Below are positions 24,714 through 34,889 of a stretch of 64,000 bases of DNA, one piece after another. Origin of the DNA: Pseudomonadota bacterium (GTDB lineage: Bacteria; Pseudomonadota; Alphaproteobacteria; Rhodobacterales; Rhodobacteraceae); NCBI GenBank assembly GCA_963205235.1, contig CAUJIP010000014.1:1-64000 (forward strand), given 5' to 3'. Numbering within the stretch: the first letter of the stretch is position 1; the number at the start of each line of letters is the position of its first letter. The notes beneath the pieces were generated by a model. That model saw nothing but the letters and a program-made list of their open reading frames with translations, was not told where the DNA came from and ran no database searches. The position numbers and the translations under genes are program-made.

Positions 24714-25640
24714 CTAACGCGGGGCCAGAAACCCCGCGTCCGGGTGCAGAATGGTGATCGTTCCGGCTGGAAAGTTCCAAAGGCTGGGATGATCCATCAG
24801 GAATGCCGCCCCAAGGCGAAGGGCATCCGATCCCGGCCAGGGACGTTTGTCGTTTGGCCCACCGGCCTCGACCAGCCTGACGGTCAGCCCGTCGAAACTG
24901 GCCCCGCCAAAGGTGACCCCGGACAGGGAGGCAAGGTTGGTGGTGATGGTCAGCGTTCCGTCAGCCAGCAAGCGGGCGCGGGTTTCGGGGCGCAGGTAAA
25001 GCGTGCCGCTGTCGCCGGTGTCGAAATCCAGCAGCACCGGCAAGCTGCCGATGAAGGCGCCAGTGGTCGGCTGCTCGCCCGGGATGAGGGCAAAGGTCAG
25101 ATTCGCTACCACATCCCTTGCTGCAGGCGGCGGGACGACCAGCGCCCCATGGTCATCCGTCCGGAAAAGGGTCAGCACCCCGCGCCGGTAGTCGAGTGCG
25201 AAAGCGCCGTCCTGCACGGCGGGCAGGCCGATGAAGCCCAGAAAATCCGCCCCGAACATGACTTCGGCAAAGCCGAAATCGCCGCTGACAACGGCGGACT
25301 CGGTGGCAATCGCCATGCCGTCGACCTGGATCAGCGGGGCTTGATGCAGACGCACCTCGATCGGCTGGCCCGAAGCTGCAAAGCCGTTGCCCACCACCTG
25401 TCCATCAGGCAGGGGCACGGCATCCCGGTTCAGGAACACGGTTTCGGGTGTGCCGGTATCGAACATCATACGACCCGACGTTTCGTCGACGCGGGCGGCC
25501 AGCATGGGTTTGTCGTCCACCACATCAAAGGTGATCTCGCGCCAGTCCTGGCCCGTCGCCGACAGATCGGCTTGGCCGCAGCTGGCGCTTGCGATGGCCG
25601 CGGCAATGGCCAGCAAGAGCATGGTTTTTACCTGTGCCAT
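24714..25640 (-). CDS. exported retropepsin-like aspartic protease homologue with two DTG motifs
   Basis: 308 residues from ATG 25640. N-terminal signal sequence (MLLLAIAAAIASASC; a weak lipobox at Cys21). Two aspartic-protease-type motifs are visible: RMMFDTGTPETVFLN (DTG at 61-63) and LLDFDTGDSGTLYLRP (DTG at 207-209), each followed by a beta-rich stretch. Predicted bacterial aspartyl proteases usually have one DTG per chain and dimerise; two in one chain recall the duplicated pepsin layout. Protease activity is unproven. It is followed by nothing on the same strand and preceded by the nuclease-like gene 17 nt upstream. Confidence 0.65.
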   Translation of the reverse strand: MAQVKTMLLLAIAAAIASASCGQADLSATGQDWREITFDVVDDKPMLAARVDETSGRMMFDTGTPETVFLNRDAVPLPDGQVVGNGFAASGQPIEVRLHQAPLIQVDGMAIATESAVVSGDFGFAEVMFGADFLGFIGLPAVQDGAFALDYRRGVLTLFRTDDHGALVVPPPAARDVVANLTFALIPGEQPTTGAFIGSLPVLLDFDTGDSGTLYLRPETRARLLADGTLTITTNLASLSGVTFGGASFDGLTVRLVEAGGPNDKRPWPGSDALRLGAAFLMDHPSLWNFPAGTITILHPDAGFLAPR

Positions 25641-25657
25641 CCGCCCTTTCTCCTTGC

Positions 25658-26404
25658 CTAAAGCCCGCCAAACCAGCCGGTGACCGCTGCGGCGTGTGCT
25701 GCAGTGGCTGGTTGTGCCCGCCATTGCGCCAAGAGGTCTGACCAGCGCAGCGGCACGAAACTGACCGCGTCCCCCTTCACCGCGCGGGCGAAGTCGGCAA
25801 TCTCGGCCTCATGCCGGGTTATCCCTTCGGGAGCAACCGGCTTGCCGCTGGCCCAAGTGGCGGGGGCGGCGTGCAGGTAGACCAGAACCGCTCCGCGTGC
25901 CCGTTTCACCCCTTGCGTCCGCAGGCCGTAGGCGTGTTTCACCAGTTGCGCGGCATCAAGATGGCGATAGGTCTGGCGGCCTTCGGTCAGCGCCTTTCGC
26001 ATTGCGGTAAACCGGGCCATCCCGTCCCAGTCGCGGCTGTCGTAGGCTTCCGAAAACACGGTGGTCTTACCGGGGCGGAAGGGTTCGTAGCGTTTCGATT
26101 CCACCCCGACCAGCGTGGTGGCGGTGGTGATCGCCGCATCAAGCCAGGGGTGCCTGCCCCCGGCCCATGGAAAGCGCATCTCGGCCTCGATCTCGACCGT
26201 CTCGGGCGGGCCCATCGGCACGCCGGGCAGGGGCGGCAGCTTGCGCGGTTGTTGCAGGAACCAACCGAAGGCGTTGGCAGCCAAGGCAGCCGAGGATTCG
26301 GGGCTGTCGAATTTACCCGAGGCAAGTTCGCTGCCGGGCGCGCGGCGAAAGGCGGCAAGCACGGCTTCGGTCGGGACGCCCGGAAGAAAGGCGGGGTCTG
26401 TCAT
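25658..26404 (-). CDS. restriction-endonuclease-like (PD-(D/E)XK-type) protein
   Basis: 248 residues. The segment PWLDAAITTATTLVGVESKR (about 86-105) fits D-x(n)-E-x-K of the PD-(D/E)XK nuclease fold, with Asp89 and Glu102-Ser-Lys104; an Arg/Trp-rich core (RDWDGMARFTAMRKAL) follows. I recall similar stand-alone bacterial proteins described as putative restriction endonucleases, without a partner methylase. No methylase is nearby. The ATG at 26404 overlaps the SDR stop by 4 nt, so it is co-translated with a metabolic gene, which argues against a classical restriction role. Moderate certainty. Confidence 0.6.
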   Translation of the reverse strand: MTDPAFLPGVPTEAVLAAFRRAPGSELASGKFDSPESSAALAANAFGWFLQQPRKLPPLPGVPMGPPETVEIEAEMRFPWAGGRHPWLDAAITTATTLVGVESKRYEPFRPGKTTVFSEAYDSRDWDGMARFTAMRKALTEGRQTYRHLDAAQLVKHAYGLRTQGVKRARGAVLVYLHAAPATWASGKPVAPEGITRHEAEIADFARAVKGDAVSFVPLRWSDLLAQWRAQPATAAHAAAVTGWFGGL

Positions 26405-27156
26405 AGTTTCATGTCCTGCACTGTATTGCCGCCATCCACGACGAGCATCGAGCCGGTAACATAGGACGCTTCGTCCGAGGATAGGAAAACGGCGCAGGTG
26501 GCAACTTCGTCGGGGGTGCCGGACCGGCCAAGCGGGGTAGAAAGGCCCGCCTTCGCCTCAAGTTCGGTCTGGCTTTCGCTGGCGATCCAGCCGGGCAGAA
26601 CGGCGTTGCAGGTGATGCCCCGCGCGCCGTATTCCAGCGCGATGGACCGGGTCAGCCCCACCATCCCGGCCTTGGCGGTCGAATAACCGGCAGTCCCGGC
26701 AAAGGTGACCATCGGCCCCGTGACCGAGGCCATGTTGACGATCCGGCCATGGCCCCGCGCCGCCATTCCGGGCAAGACGGCGCGACAACAGTGAAACGCG
26801 GTGTTCAGGTTCAGCGCTAGGTGATGCGCCCATTCGGCATCGCTGATGTCTGCAACCAGGCTTTCATCCGCCGCTTTGCCGCTTTGCACCATTCCGGCGT
26901 TGTTGATCAGAATCTCGACCGGGCCAAGCTTTGCCTCGACTGCCGCGATCAAGGCCGCCACCTGATCGGGGTCGGTCAGGTCGGCAATATGGGACATGCA
27001 GCCAAGGTCTGCCGCGCGGTCATGAATGCGCGCTGTGGTCGCCGTGATGCAGACCCGCGCGCCGCCTGCGACCAGATTTCGGGCGATGGCAAAGCCGATT
27101 CCCCCCGCAGAACCCGCCCCGGTCACCACGGCAACCCGCCCGATCACGCCAGTCAT
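26401..27156 (-). CDS. SDR family oxidoreductase (3-oxoacyl-ACP reductase-like)
   Basis: 251 residues from ATG 27156, chosen because GGAGCGTGAA precedes it; the in-frame ATG 15 nt earlier would swallow that site. Motifs: TGAGSAGGIGFAIA (cofactor loop), LINNAGMVQSG, catalytic Ser/Tyr/Lys in VNMASVTGPMV and GYSTAKAGMVG, and the C-terminal SYVTGSMLVVDGG typical of FabG-like enzymes. Substrate unknown. Its stop overlaps the nuclease-like gene. Upstream is the 250-nt region shared with divergent mreB. Confidence 0.88.
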   Translation of the reverse strand: MTGVIGRVAVVTGAGSAGGIGFAIARNLVAGGARVCITATTARIHDRAADLGCMSHIADLTDPDQVAALIAAVEAKLGPVEILINNAGMVQSGKAADESLVADISDAEWAHHLALNLNTAFHCCRAVLPGMAARGHGRIVNMASVTGPMVTFAGTAGYSTAKAGMVGLTRSIALEYGARGITCNAVLPGWIASESQTELEAKAGLSTPLGRSGTPDEVATCAVFLSSDEASYVTGSMLVVDGGNTVQDMKL

Positions 27157-27367
27157 TTCACGCTCCACCATCAGGTTGCCGAAAGAGAGGATTCAGGGGA
27201 TGTTGGATTAAGTCAATTATCATGGTCGAATTGCCCCGCTTTCGGCGCAGAAAATCGCAATACTGCAAGGCGAATTTCTGCTAAGCGGGGGACCGCGCGC
27301 GCCGTCGTCGGGGCTTTCGCATCCTGCGCATGGTCCCTATATTCCGCCACTGACCTTGGGGCCCTGA

Positions 27368-28444
<1,077 letters not shown>

Positions 28445-28484
28445 TGGGTTGCGCGACGCGCGCGGCGAAGGAAGGCTGAGCCCC

Positions 28485-29474
28485 GTGGCCAGGACACGCA
28501 CAGCACCGGAAGAATTCTCGCGGCCGCTGCGGCGGCTGCTGGTCGGTATTGCCGTGTTGCTGCTGCTTGGGTTGTTCCTGCTGTGGCGGATCGACAGCCC
28601 AAGGGTCGAACGGTTTCGCGCGGCGCTGGTCGATGCGGTGGTGCCGAACCTGGACTGGGCGATGCGCCCGGTGACGCTGGTCGTGGGGATGATCGACGAT
28701 TGCCAGTCCTATACCCGGATCTACGAACAGAACCAGGAACTGAAGCGCGAGTTGCAGCAGATGAAGGCCTGGAAAGAGGCCGCCTTGCAGCTGGAGCAGA
28801 AGAATGCCCGGCTTCTGGACCTGAACAACGTCCGGCTTGACCCTAAGCTGACCCATGTGACCGGCGTCGTGATGGCCGACAGTGGCAGCCCGTTCCGGCA
28901 ATCGGTGCTGTTGAACGTCGGCGCGCGGGACGGCATTCGTGATGGCTGGGCCACGATGGACGGGATCGGTCTGGTCGGGCGCATCGCCGGGGTGGGCGAA
29001 CGCACCAGTCGGGTGATCCTTGTCACCGACAGCAACAGCCGGATTCCGGTGACGATCCAGCCTTCGGGACAGCGCGCCATTCTTTCAGGCGACAACAGCC
29101 TGGCCCCTCCGCTGGAGTTCGTCGAGGATACCGATGCCGTGCGTCCGGGGGACCGCGTGATCACCTCGGGCGATGGTGGGGTGTTTCCGGCGGGGCTTCT
29201 GGTCGGGCAGGTGGTGCTGGATGCCGACAAGCGGCTGCGGGTGATCTTGGCGGCGGACTATCAGCGGCTGGAATTCCTGCGGGTGCTGCGCAGCCACGAG
29301 TTGGAGCCGATCACCGATCCGGGCGAACTTTTGGCGCCACCCCTGCCAAAGCCTGACGGATCGTCCGCCACTGCCGAGGCGGAGGCCGGGGCCCCGCCCG
29401 TCCAAGCCGAGGGCGGCGATGTCGAGGCCGCCGGGTCCGGCGCGCAAGAGGGCGCGGGGGTCGGCGATGAGTGA
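28485..29474 (+). CDS. mreC: rod shape-determining protein MreC
   Basis: 329 residues from GTG 28485, preceded by GAAGGAAGG; a TTG at 28449 is in frame but lacks a ribosome site. One N-terminal transmembrane helix (LLVGIAVLLLLGLFLLW), a coiled coil (QELKRELQQMKAWKEAAL), then the beta-barrel MreC domain (VMADSGSPFRQSVLLNVGAR, RVILVTDSNSRIPVTI, VRPGDRVITSGDGGVFPAGL). The C-terminus is Ala/Glu/Gly-rich. It links MreB to periplasmic synthases. The stop overlaps mreD by 8 nt. Confidence 0.95.
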   Translation: MARTRTAPEEFSRPLRRLLVGIAVLLLLGLFLLWRIDSPRVERFRAALVDAVVPNLDWAMRPVTLVVGMIDDCQSYTRIYEQNQELKRELQQMKAWKEAALQLEQKNARLLDLNNVRLDPKLTHVTGVVMADSGSPFRQSVLLNVGARDGIRDGWATMDGIGLVGRIAGVGERTSRVILVTDSNSRIPVTIQPSGQRAILSGDNSLAPPLEFVEDTDAVRPGDRVITSGDGGVFPAGLLVGQVVLDADKRLRVILAADYQRLEFLRVLRSHELEPITDPGELLAPPLPKPDGSSATAEAEAGAPPVQAEGGDVEAAGSGAQEGAGVGDE

Positions 29475-30006
29475 GTTCTGGCGGCAGGAAGAATGGGTCT
29501 ATCGCGGGGTTTTCCTGGGTCTGGCGCTGCTGTCGCTGTTCCTGCGGCTTTTGCCGCTGGGCGGAGAGCCGGGGGCGCTGCCTGGCCCGGATCTTATGCT
29601 GTGCGTGATCATGGCCTGGATCATCCGACGTCCGGATTTTCTGCCGATGCCGCTGATACTGGGTGTCATTCTGGTCGAGGATCTGGTGCTGATGCGTCCG
29701 CCGGGCCTGTGGACTGCGATCATGGTGCTTGCGACCGAATTCCTGCGCGGGCGCACGATCCTGACGCGCGAGCTTAGCTTTCCGGTGGAATGGGCCCTGG
29801 TCTCAGGTCTGATGGTCGGGATGCTTTTGGTCTATCGGCTGATCCTGGGTCTGGCGCTGGTTCCGCAACCGGCCTTCGGTTTCGCGGCGGTGCAGATCCT
29901 TTGGTCGATCGGTTGTTATCCGATCATCGTCGGGGCGTCGCGTCTGGTCATCGACCTGCGCAAACCCGCGACCGGCGAAATTGACGATTATGGGAGGCGG
30001 TTGTGA
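29467..30006 (+). CDS. mreD: rod shape-determining protein MreD
   Basis: 179 residues from ATG 29467 inside the end of mreC. Five or so hydrophobic helices with PDLMLCVIMAWIIRRPDFLP (the family's P-D...R-x-D pattern) and LATEFLRGRTILTRELSFPV. It is an inner-membrane component of the elongasome. It overlaps mrdA by 4 nt (GTGA). MreD is weakly conserved; the call rests equally on position. Confidence 0.93.
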   Translation: MSEFWRQEEWVYRGVFLGLALLSLFLRLLPLGGEPGALPGPDLMLCVIMAWIIRRPDFLPMPLILGVILVEDLVLMRPPGLWTAIMVLATEFLRGRTILTRELSFPVEWALVSGLMVGMLLVYRLILGLALVPQPAFGFAAVQILWSIGCYPIIVGASRLVIDLRKPATGEIDDYGRRL

Positions 30007-31949
30007 AGCGAAGCCCCCGTATCGCCGCCGAGAGCAATACCAAGCTTAACCGCCGCACGCTGTTTCTTGGCGGTTCCATGGCGGCGATGTTTGCGGTGCT
30101 TGGCGGGCGCATGCGCTATCTTCAGGTGGATCAGGCCGATGCCTTCAAGCTATTGGCCGAGGAGAACCGGATCAGCATCCGGTTGATCCCCCCGGCGCGC
30201 GGGCTGATCCAGGACCGCAACGGCAAGCTGATTGCCGGGAACGAACAGAACTACCGGGTGCTGATCACGCGCGAGACGGCGGGCGACGTGGAGCTGGTGC
30301 TGAAACGGCTTGCCAGTCTGATCCCGCTGACCGAAGACGATATCACCCAAACGCTGGACGAGGTGATGAGCCTGAATCCTTTCGTGCCGGTGACAGTGGC
30401 CGAACGGCTGAGCTGGAATGATTTTTCCAAGATTGCGGTGAACGCTCCGGCCCTGCCGGGTGTCCTGCCCGAGGTCGGTCTGTCCCGGCGGTATCCGCTG
30501 GATTTCGATTTTGCGCATGTTGTGGGTTATGTCGGCCCGGTCAGCGAAAAGGACCTTGCCGATATCGAAGCGCCCGATCCCCTTTTGTCGATCCCGAAGT
30601 TCCAGATCGGCAAGATCGGGGTCGAGAGATGGCTGGAGGATGACCTGCGCGGCCACGCCGGGACCAAGCGGATCGAGGTGAACTCGGCCGGGCGGGTGAT
30701 GCGGGAGTTGGGCCGCGAAGAAGGTTTGCCCGGCGCGGATATCCGGCTGACACTTGATGCGGATGTGCAGAACTTTGCCCAAGCCCGGCTGGGTGAGGAA
30801 AGCGCGGCGGTCGTCGTGATGGATGTCACGAACGGCGACATCATCTGTTGTGCCTCGGCCCCGTCGTTCGACCCGAACTTGTTCGTGCGCGGGATCAGCA
30901 CGGTCGAATATGCCGCCTTGACCGAGAATGACCACCGGCCCTTGGCCAACAAGACGGTCTCGGGGGCCTATCCGCCGGGGTCGACTTTCAAGGTCGTCAC
31001 GGCGCTTGCCGCGCTTGAAGCGGAGGCGACCACTGCGGAAAAAAAAGTTTCTTGCCCCGGCTACATCGAGTTCGGCGACCGCAAGTTCCACTGCTGGAAG
31101 CGTGGAGGGCACGGAAGCGTGACGCTGGAACGCAGCCTCGCGGAAAGCTGTGATGTCTATTACTATGACGTGGCGCAGAAAGTGGGGATCGACAAGATCG
31201 CCGAGATGGGCCGCAAGCTTGGGCTTGGAGTGCGCCATGAAATGCCGATGTCGGCAATCACGTCAGCGGTAATGCCGGACAAGGCGTGGAAGCAGGAAAA
31301 ATACAAACAGGATTGGCGCGTTGGCGACACGATCAACGCCTCGATCGGGCAGGGCTATGTGCTGGCTTCGCCTTTGCAACTGGCGGTGATGACGGCGCGA
31401 ATTGCCAGCGGGCGTTCAGTGATGCCACGGCTTGTGCGCTCTATCGGGGGCAAGGACGTGCCCTTGGTCGAGGCGCCGGCGTTGGACATCCAGCTCGAGA
31501 GTCTGGTTGCGGTGCGAGAAGGCATGAATGCGGTGGTGAACGGGGAAACGGGAACCGCCAAGTCAAGCAAGATCGTCGATCCGGCCATGCTGATGGCTGG
31601 CAAGACGGGCACCAGTCAGGTGCGAAACATTTCCGCTGCAGAACGGGAAACCGGCGTGGTCGGGAACGATAACCTGCCGTGGGAGAAGCGCGACCATGCA
31701 TTGTTCGTGGGCTACGCCCCGTTCGATGCGCCGCGTTACGCCGTCGCTGTGGTGGTTGAACATGGCGGCGGTGGGTCGACCGCTGCCGCCCCGATTGCGC
31801 GCGATGTGATCCTGCGCGCCATGTCGGACGGTTTGCCGCCGCTGGAAGCCTATCCCGAAAGCCAGCGCGGACGGATCGACACCATGCTGAAGGAATTGCC
31901 GCTGCGCGATCCGGTTACCGGCATGGCTCCGGTGAAGACCAAGGCATGA
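30003..31949 (+). CDS. mrdA: penicillin-binding protein 2
   Basis: 648 residues, GTG start overlapping mreD. One N-terminal membrane anchor (about 19-35), a PBP dimerisation domain (IPPARGLIQDRNGKLIAGN), then the transpeptidase domain with SxxK at 327-330 (GAYPPGSTFKVV), the S-x-D/N position as ESCD (382-384) and K-T-G at 534-536 (MAGKTGTSQV). It cross-links peptidoglycan during elongation with RodA as the partner glycosyltransferase. The C-terminal tail is short. Full-length for class B PBP2. Confidence 0.96.
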   Translation: MKRSPRIAAESNTKLNRRTLFLGGSMAAMFAVLGGRMRYLQVDQADAFKLLAEENRISIRLIPPARGLIQDRNGKLIAGNEQNYRVLITRETAGDVELVLKRLASLIPLTEDDITQTLDEVMSLNPFVPVTVAERLSWNDFSKIAVNAPALPGVLPEVGLSRRYPLDFDFAHVVGYVGPVSEKDLADIEAPDPLLSIPKFQIGKIGVERWLEDDLRGHAGTKRIEVNSAGRVMRELGREEGLPGADIRLTLDADVQNFAQARLGEESAAVVVMDVTNGDIICCASAPSFDPNLFVRGISTVEYAALTENDHRPLANKTVSGAYPPGSTFKVVTALAALEAEATTAEKKVSCPGYIEFGDRKFHCWKRGGHGSVTLERSLAESCDVYYYDVAQKVGIDKIAEMGRKLGLGVRHEMPMSAITSAVMPDKAWKQEKYKQDWRVGDTINASIGQGYVLASPLQLAVMTARIASGRSVMPRLVRSIGGKDVPLVEAPALDIQLESLVAVREGMNAVVNGETGTAKSSKIVDPAMLMAGKTGTSQVRNISAAERETGVVGNDNLPWEKRDHALFVGYAPFDAPRYAVAVVVEHGGGGSTAAAPIARDVILRAMSDGLPPLEAYPESQRGRIDTMLKELPLRDPVTGMAPVKTKA

Positions 31950-31963
31950 GGGGGGAATAGGCG

Positions 31964-33103
31964 ATGAGCTTTCTTGAATATTCCCAGAAGATGGCGCCGA
32001 CAGGGCTGCGCAAGGTGCTGCACCTGAACTGGCCGATCATCATTCTGATCACCTCGGTCGCTTCGGTCGGATTCCTGATGCTGTATTCGATTGCCGGTGG
32101 AAATCTGGACACCTGGGCCCGCCCGCAGATGGAGCGGTTCGGGGTCGGCATGGTGCTTTTGTTTATCGTCGGCATGGTGCCGATCTGGTTCTGGCGCTCG
32201 ATGTCGGCCACGGCCTATCTGGTGGCCTTTGCCCTGCTTCTGGTGGTGGAGTTCTTTGGCAGCGTCGGCATGGGCGCGCAGCGCTGGATCGACCTTGGCT
32301 TCATCCGGTTGCAGCCGTCGGAAATGATGAAGTTCACGCTGGTGATGGTGCTTGCCGCCTATTACGGCTGGCTTGATCCGCGAAAGGTTTCAAGCCCGGT
32401 CTATGTGCTGATCCCGGTCTTGTTGATCGTGACGCCGACGATCCTTGTTCTGATGCAGCCGAACCTTGGAACCTCGCTGATGCTGATCCTTGCCGGGGCG
32501 ACGGTGATGTTCGCGGCGGGGGTCAGCCTTTGGTACTTTGGCGCGGTCATCGCGCTGGGCGTGTCGGTCATCGTTGGCGTGTTCACCCTGCGGGGCACGC
32601 CGTGGCAGTTCCTGCATGACTACCAATACAAGCGGATCGACACCTTTCTGGACCCGACAGCCGACCCGCTGGGTGCCGGTTACAACATCATTCAGGCGCA
32701 GATTGCGCTGGGGTCGGGGGGCTGGTCGGGCAAGGGCTTCATGCAGGGCACGCAGTCGCGGCTGAACTTCCTGCCGGAAAAGCACACCGATTTCATCTTC
32801 ACCACCCTGGCCGAGGAGTTCGGATTCATCGGGGCGTTTTCCCTATTGGGGCTTTACGCGCTGATCATCGGGTTCTGTCTGTTCGCGGCGCTGCGCAATC
32901 GTGACCGGTTCTCGGCCTTGCTGATCATCGGGGTGGTGGCGAACTTCTTCTTTTACATCGCGGTCAACCTGTCGATGGTGATGGGCATGGCCCCGGTTGT
33001 GGGCGTGCCGCTGCCGTTGCTCAGCTATGGTGGGTCGGCGATGATGGTGCTGTTGGTCGGCTTTGGGCTGGTGCAAAGCGCCCATGTCCACAGGCCGCGC
33101 TGA
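31964..33103 (+). CDS. rodA: peptidoglycan glycosyltransferase RodA
   Basis: 379 residues, about ten membrane helices. SEDS signatures: GAQRWIDLGFIRLQPSEMMK, GYNIIQAQIALGSGGWSGKG and FLPEKHTDFIFTTLAEEFGF, with the catalytic Asp in the KHTDFIF loop, and GVPLPLLSYGGSAMM near the end. It polymerises lipid II at the inner membrane together with PBP2. It starts 15 nt after mrdA with GGGGGA as ribosome site. DUF1345 follows directly after its stop codon. Confidence 0.96.
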   Translation: MSFLEYSQKMAPTGLRKVLHLNWPIIILITSVASVGFLMLYSIAGGNLDTWARPQMERFGVGMVLLFIVGMVPIWFWRSMSATAYLVAFALLLVVEFFGSVGMGAQRWIDLGFIRLQPSEMMKFTLVMVLAAYYGWLDPRKVSSPVYVLIPVLLIVTPTILVLMQPNLGTSLMLILAGATVMFAAGVSLWYFGAVIALGVSVIVGVFTLRGTPWQFLHDYQYKRIDTFLDPTADPLGAGYNIIQAQIALGSGGWSGKGFMQGTQSRLNFLPEKHTDFIFTTLAEEFGFIGAFSLLGLYALIIGFCLFAALRNRDRFSALLIIGVVANFFFYIAVNLSMVMGMAPVVGVPLPLLSYGGSAMMVLLVGFGLVQSAHVHRPR

Positions 33104-33727
33104 ATGGTGCAATTTGCCCCCAGACACGGTCGATTTATCGCCGCCTTTGCCGTCGGGGTCGTCGTTGCGCTTGGCGGGTGGCTTGGTCAGGTCCAGCCAG
33201 CCTTTTGCCTGTTGATCGGGGCTGATGCGTTCTTTCTTCTGTATCTTGGCCTGATGCTTTGGTTTGTCCGAAAGGCTGGGCCTGCGGTTCTGCAGCGGCA
33301 CGCCGAACAGGCGGATGAGGGCGTCGTCCTGATCTTGTGCCTTGCCTTCCTGACGGTTCTGGTCAGCGTGCTGGCGATCATTCTGGTGTTGAGCGCCGAT
33401 CACAGCAGTGTTCTGGCCCGCGGGGTGGCGCTTGTCAGCCTTGGGCTGGGCTGGGCGACAGTGCATGTATTGGCGGCGTTTCACTACGCCGGCCTTTACT
33501 ACCGGTCACCGGAGCATGGCATGGTCTTTCCCGGCAAGGGCGCCCCGGACACCTGGGATTTTCTGTATGCCAGCTTTACAATTGGCATGACAGCGCAGGT
33601 ATCGGATGTGGTGATCGAGACCCGCCCGATGCGTCAGGCGGTGCTGGTGCATGGTGTGGCTTCGTTCTTCTACAACACCTGCATTCTTGCCTTGGCGGTG
33701 AATGCTGCCGTCACTGCTGCGCTTTAG
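33104..33727 (+). CDS. DUF1345 family membrane protein
   Basis: 207 residues, about five transmembrane helices. GATVHVLAAFHYAGLYY-like (here GWATVHVLAAFHYAGLYYR) and FLYASFTIGMTAQVSDVVI with a following VLVHGVASFFYNTCILALAV are the conserved DUF1345 segments. Function unknown. Its ATG begins at the base after the rodA stop, so it is almost certainly translated from the mre-rod transcript; whether it has a role in cell shape is open. Confidence 0.85.
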   Translation: MVQFAPRHGRFIAAFAVGVVVALGGWLGQVQPAFCLLIGADAFFLLYLGLMLWFVRKAGPAVLQRHAEQADEGVVLILCLAFLTVLVSVLAIILVLSADHSSVLARGVALVSLGLGWATVHVLAAFHYAGLYYRSPEHGMVFPGKGAPDTWDFLYASFTIGMTAQVSDVVIETRPMRQAVLVHGVASFFYNTCILALAVNAAVTAAL

Positions 33728-33817
33728 GCGTTTCTCGGTTGAAAACGGGGCTGCCCGCCGCCGAAAATCTGGCATAGCGTGCGGCGATAGCTGTTGTCCC
33801 TGTCAAAGGCCCGCCCG

Positions 33818-34732
33818 ATGCTGACTGTCCTTTTCGCCACCCCAAGTCTTTGGGAAGAATTCCATCCACATCTGGCTGCTGCCCTGTCCGAGGCCGGGAT
33901 TTCGGCCCGTCTTGTCCCCGAGGCGCGGCCGGAGGAGGTGGACTACATCATCTACAGCCCGATTTCGCCGCTTCAGGATTTTACGGCCTATACCAAGACG
34001 AAGGGCGTCCTGAACCTGTGGGCGGGGGTGGAAAAGATCGTCGGCAACCAGACCCTGACCCAACCCCTGTGCCGGATGGTCGATCCGGGCCTGACCGAGG
34101 GGATGGTGGAATGGGTTGTCGGCCATTGCCTGCGCCATCATCTGGGCATGGACCGCCATATCGTGAACCCCGATCATGTCTGGAAACAGGTCTGCCCGCC
34201 GCTGGCGCGGGAACGGCCGGTGACGATCCTTGGGATGGGGGCGCTGGGGTCGGCTTCTGCGGCGGCACTGCGGGCGTTGAACTTTCCGGTGACGGGCTGG
34301 AGCAGGACGGAAAAGCCGGGGTCGCTGCATGGCGATACCGGGCTGGCCAAGGCGCTGTCATCGGCGGCGATCCTGGTGACCTTGTTGCCGAAAACGCCCG
34401 AGACCGAGAACCTTTTGAACGCGGACCGGCTGGCGCTTTTGCCCAAGGGTGCCGTGATCCTGAACCCAGGTCGTGGCGCGCTGATCGACGACGAGGCGCT
34501 GCTTGCGGCGCTGGATGCAGGCCATGTCGGCCATGCGACGCTGGATGTCTTCCGGGTGGAACCGCTGCCGAAAGACCACCGCTATTGGACGCATCCCCGC
34601 GTCACCGTGACGCCGCATATCGCCGCAGACACAAGGCCTTCAAGTTCGTCGCGGGTGATTGCCGAAAACATCCGCCGGGGCGAGGCTGGAGAGCCGTTCC
34701 TGCATCAGGTCGACCGGGTCCGCGGCTACTGA
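33818..34732 (+). CDS. ghrA: glyoxylate/hydroxypyruvate reductase A
   Basis: 304 residues from ATG 33818 (MLTVLFATPSLWEEF); a TTG eight codons earlier is less likely. D-2-hydroxyacid dehydrogenase: ILGMGALGSASAAAL (NAD(P) loop), LPKTPETENLLN, ILNPGRGALIDDEALLAAL (catalytic Arg in the following VGHATLDVFRVEPLP, Glu in VEP) and PHIAA with the catalytic His. It reduces glyoxylate or hydroxypyruvate. It is followed after about 155 nt by a DMT transporter on the same strand; co-transcription is possible. Confidence 0.9.
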   Translation: MLTVLFATPSLWEEFHPHLAAALSEAGISARLVPEARPEEVDYIIYSPISPLQDFTAYTKTKGVLNLWAGVEKIVGNQTLTQPLCRMVDPGLTEGMVEWVVGHCLRHHLGMDRHIVNPDHVWKQVCPPLARERPVTILGMGALGSASAAALRALNFPVTGWSRTEKPGSLHGDTGLAKALSSAAILVTLLPKTPETENLLNADRLALLPKGAVILNPGRGALIDDEALLAALDAGHVGHATLDVFRVEPLPKDHRYWTHPRVTVTPHIAADTRPSSSSRVIAENIRRGEAGEPFLHQVDRVRGY

Positions 34733-34889
34733 ACGGCAAAGGTCGGGAACGGAACAGCCCGCGCGCCCCTGCCGTGGCAGGCAGGGCGACGGGCCCCTCA
34801 TCGCTTCCTTCAGTCGCTCTTCGCTGGATCAAGCGAGGACCGCCCGCGAGGGAGGGACAAGCGGCAACAGGGAAAGTGCGGGGCGGTTG

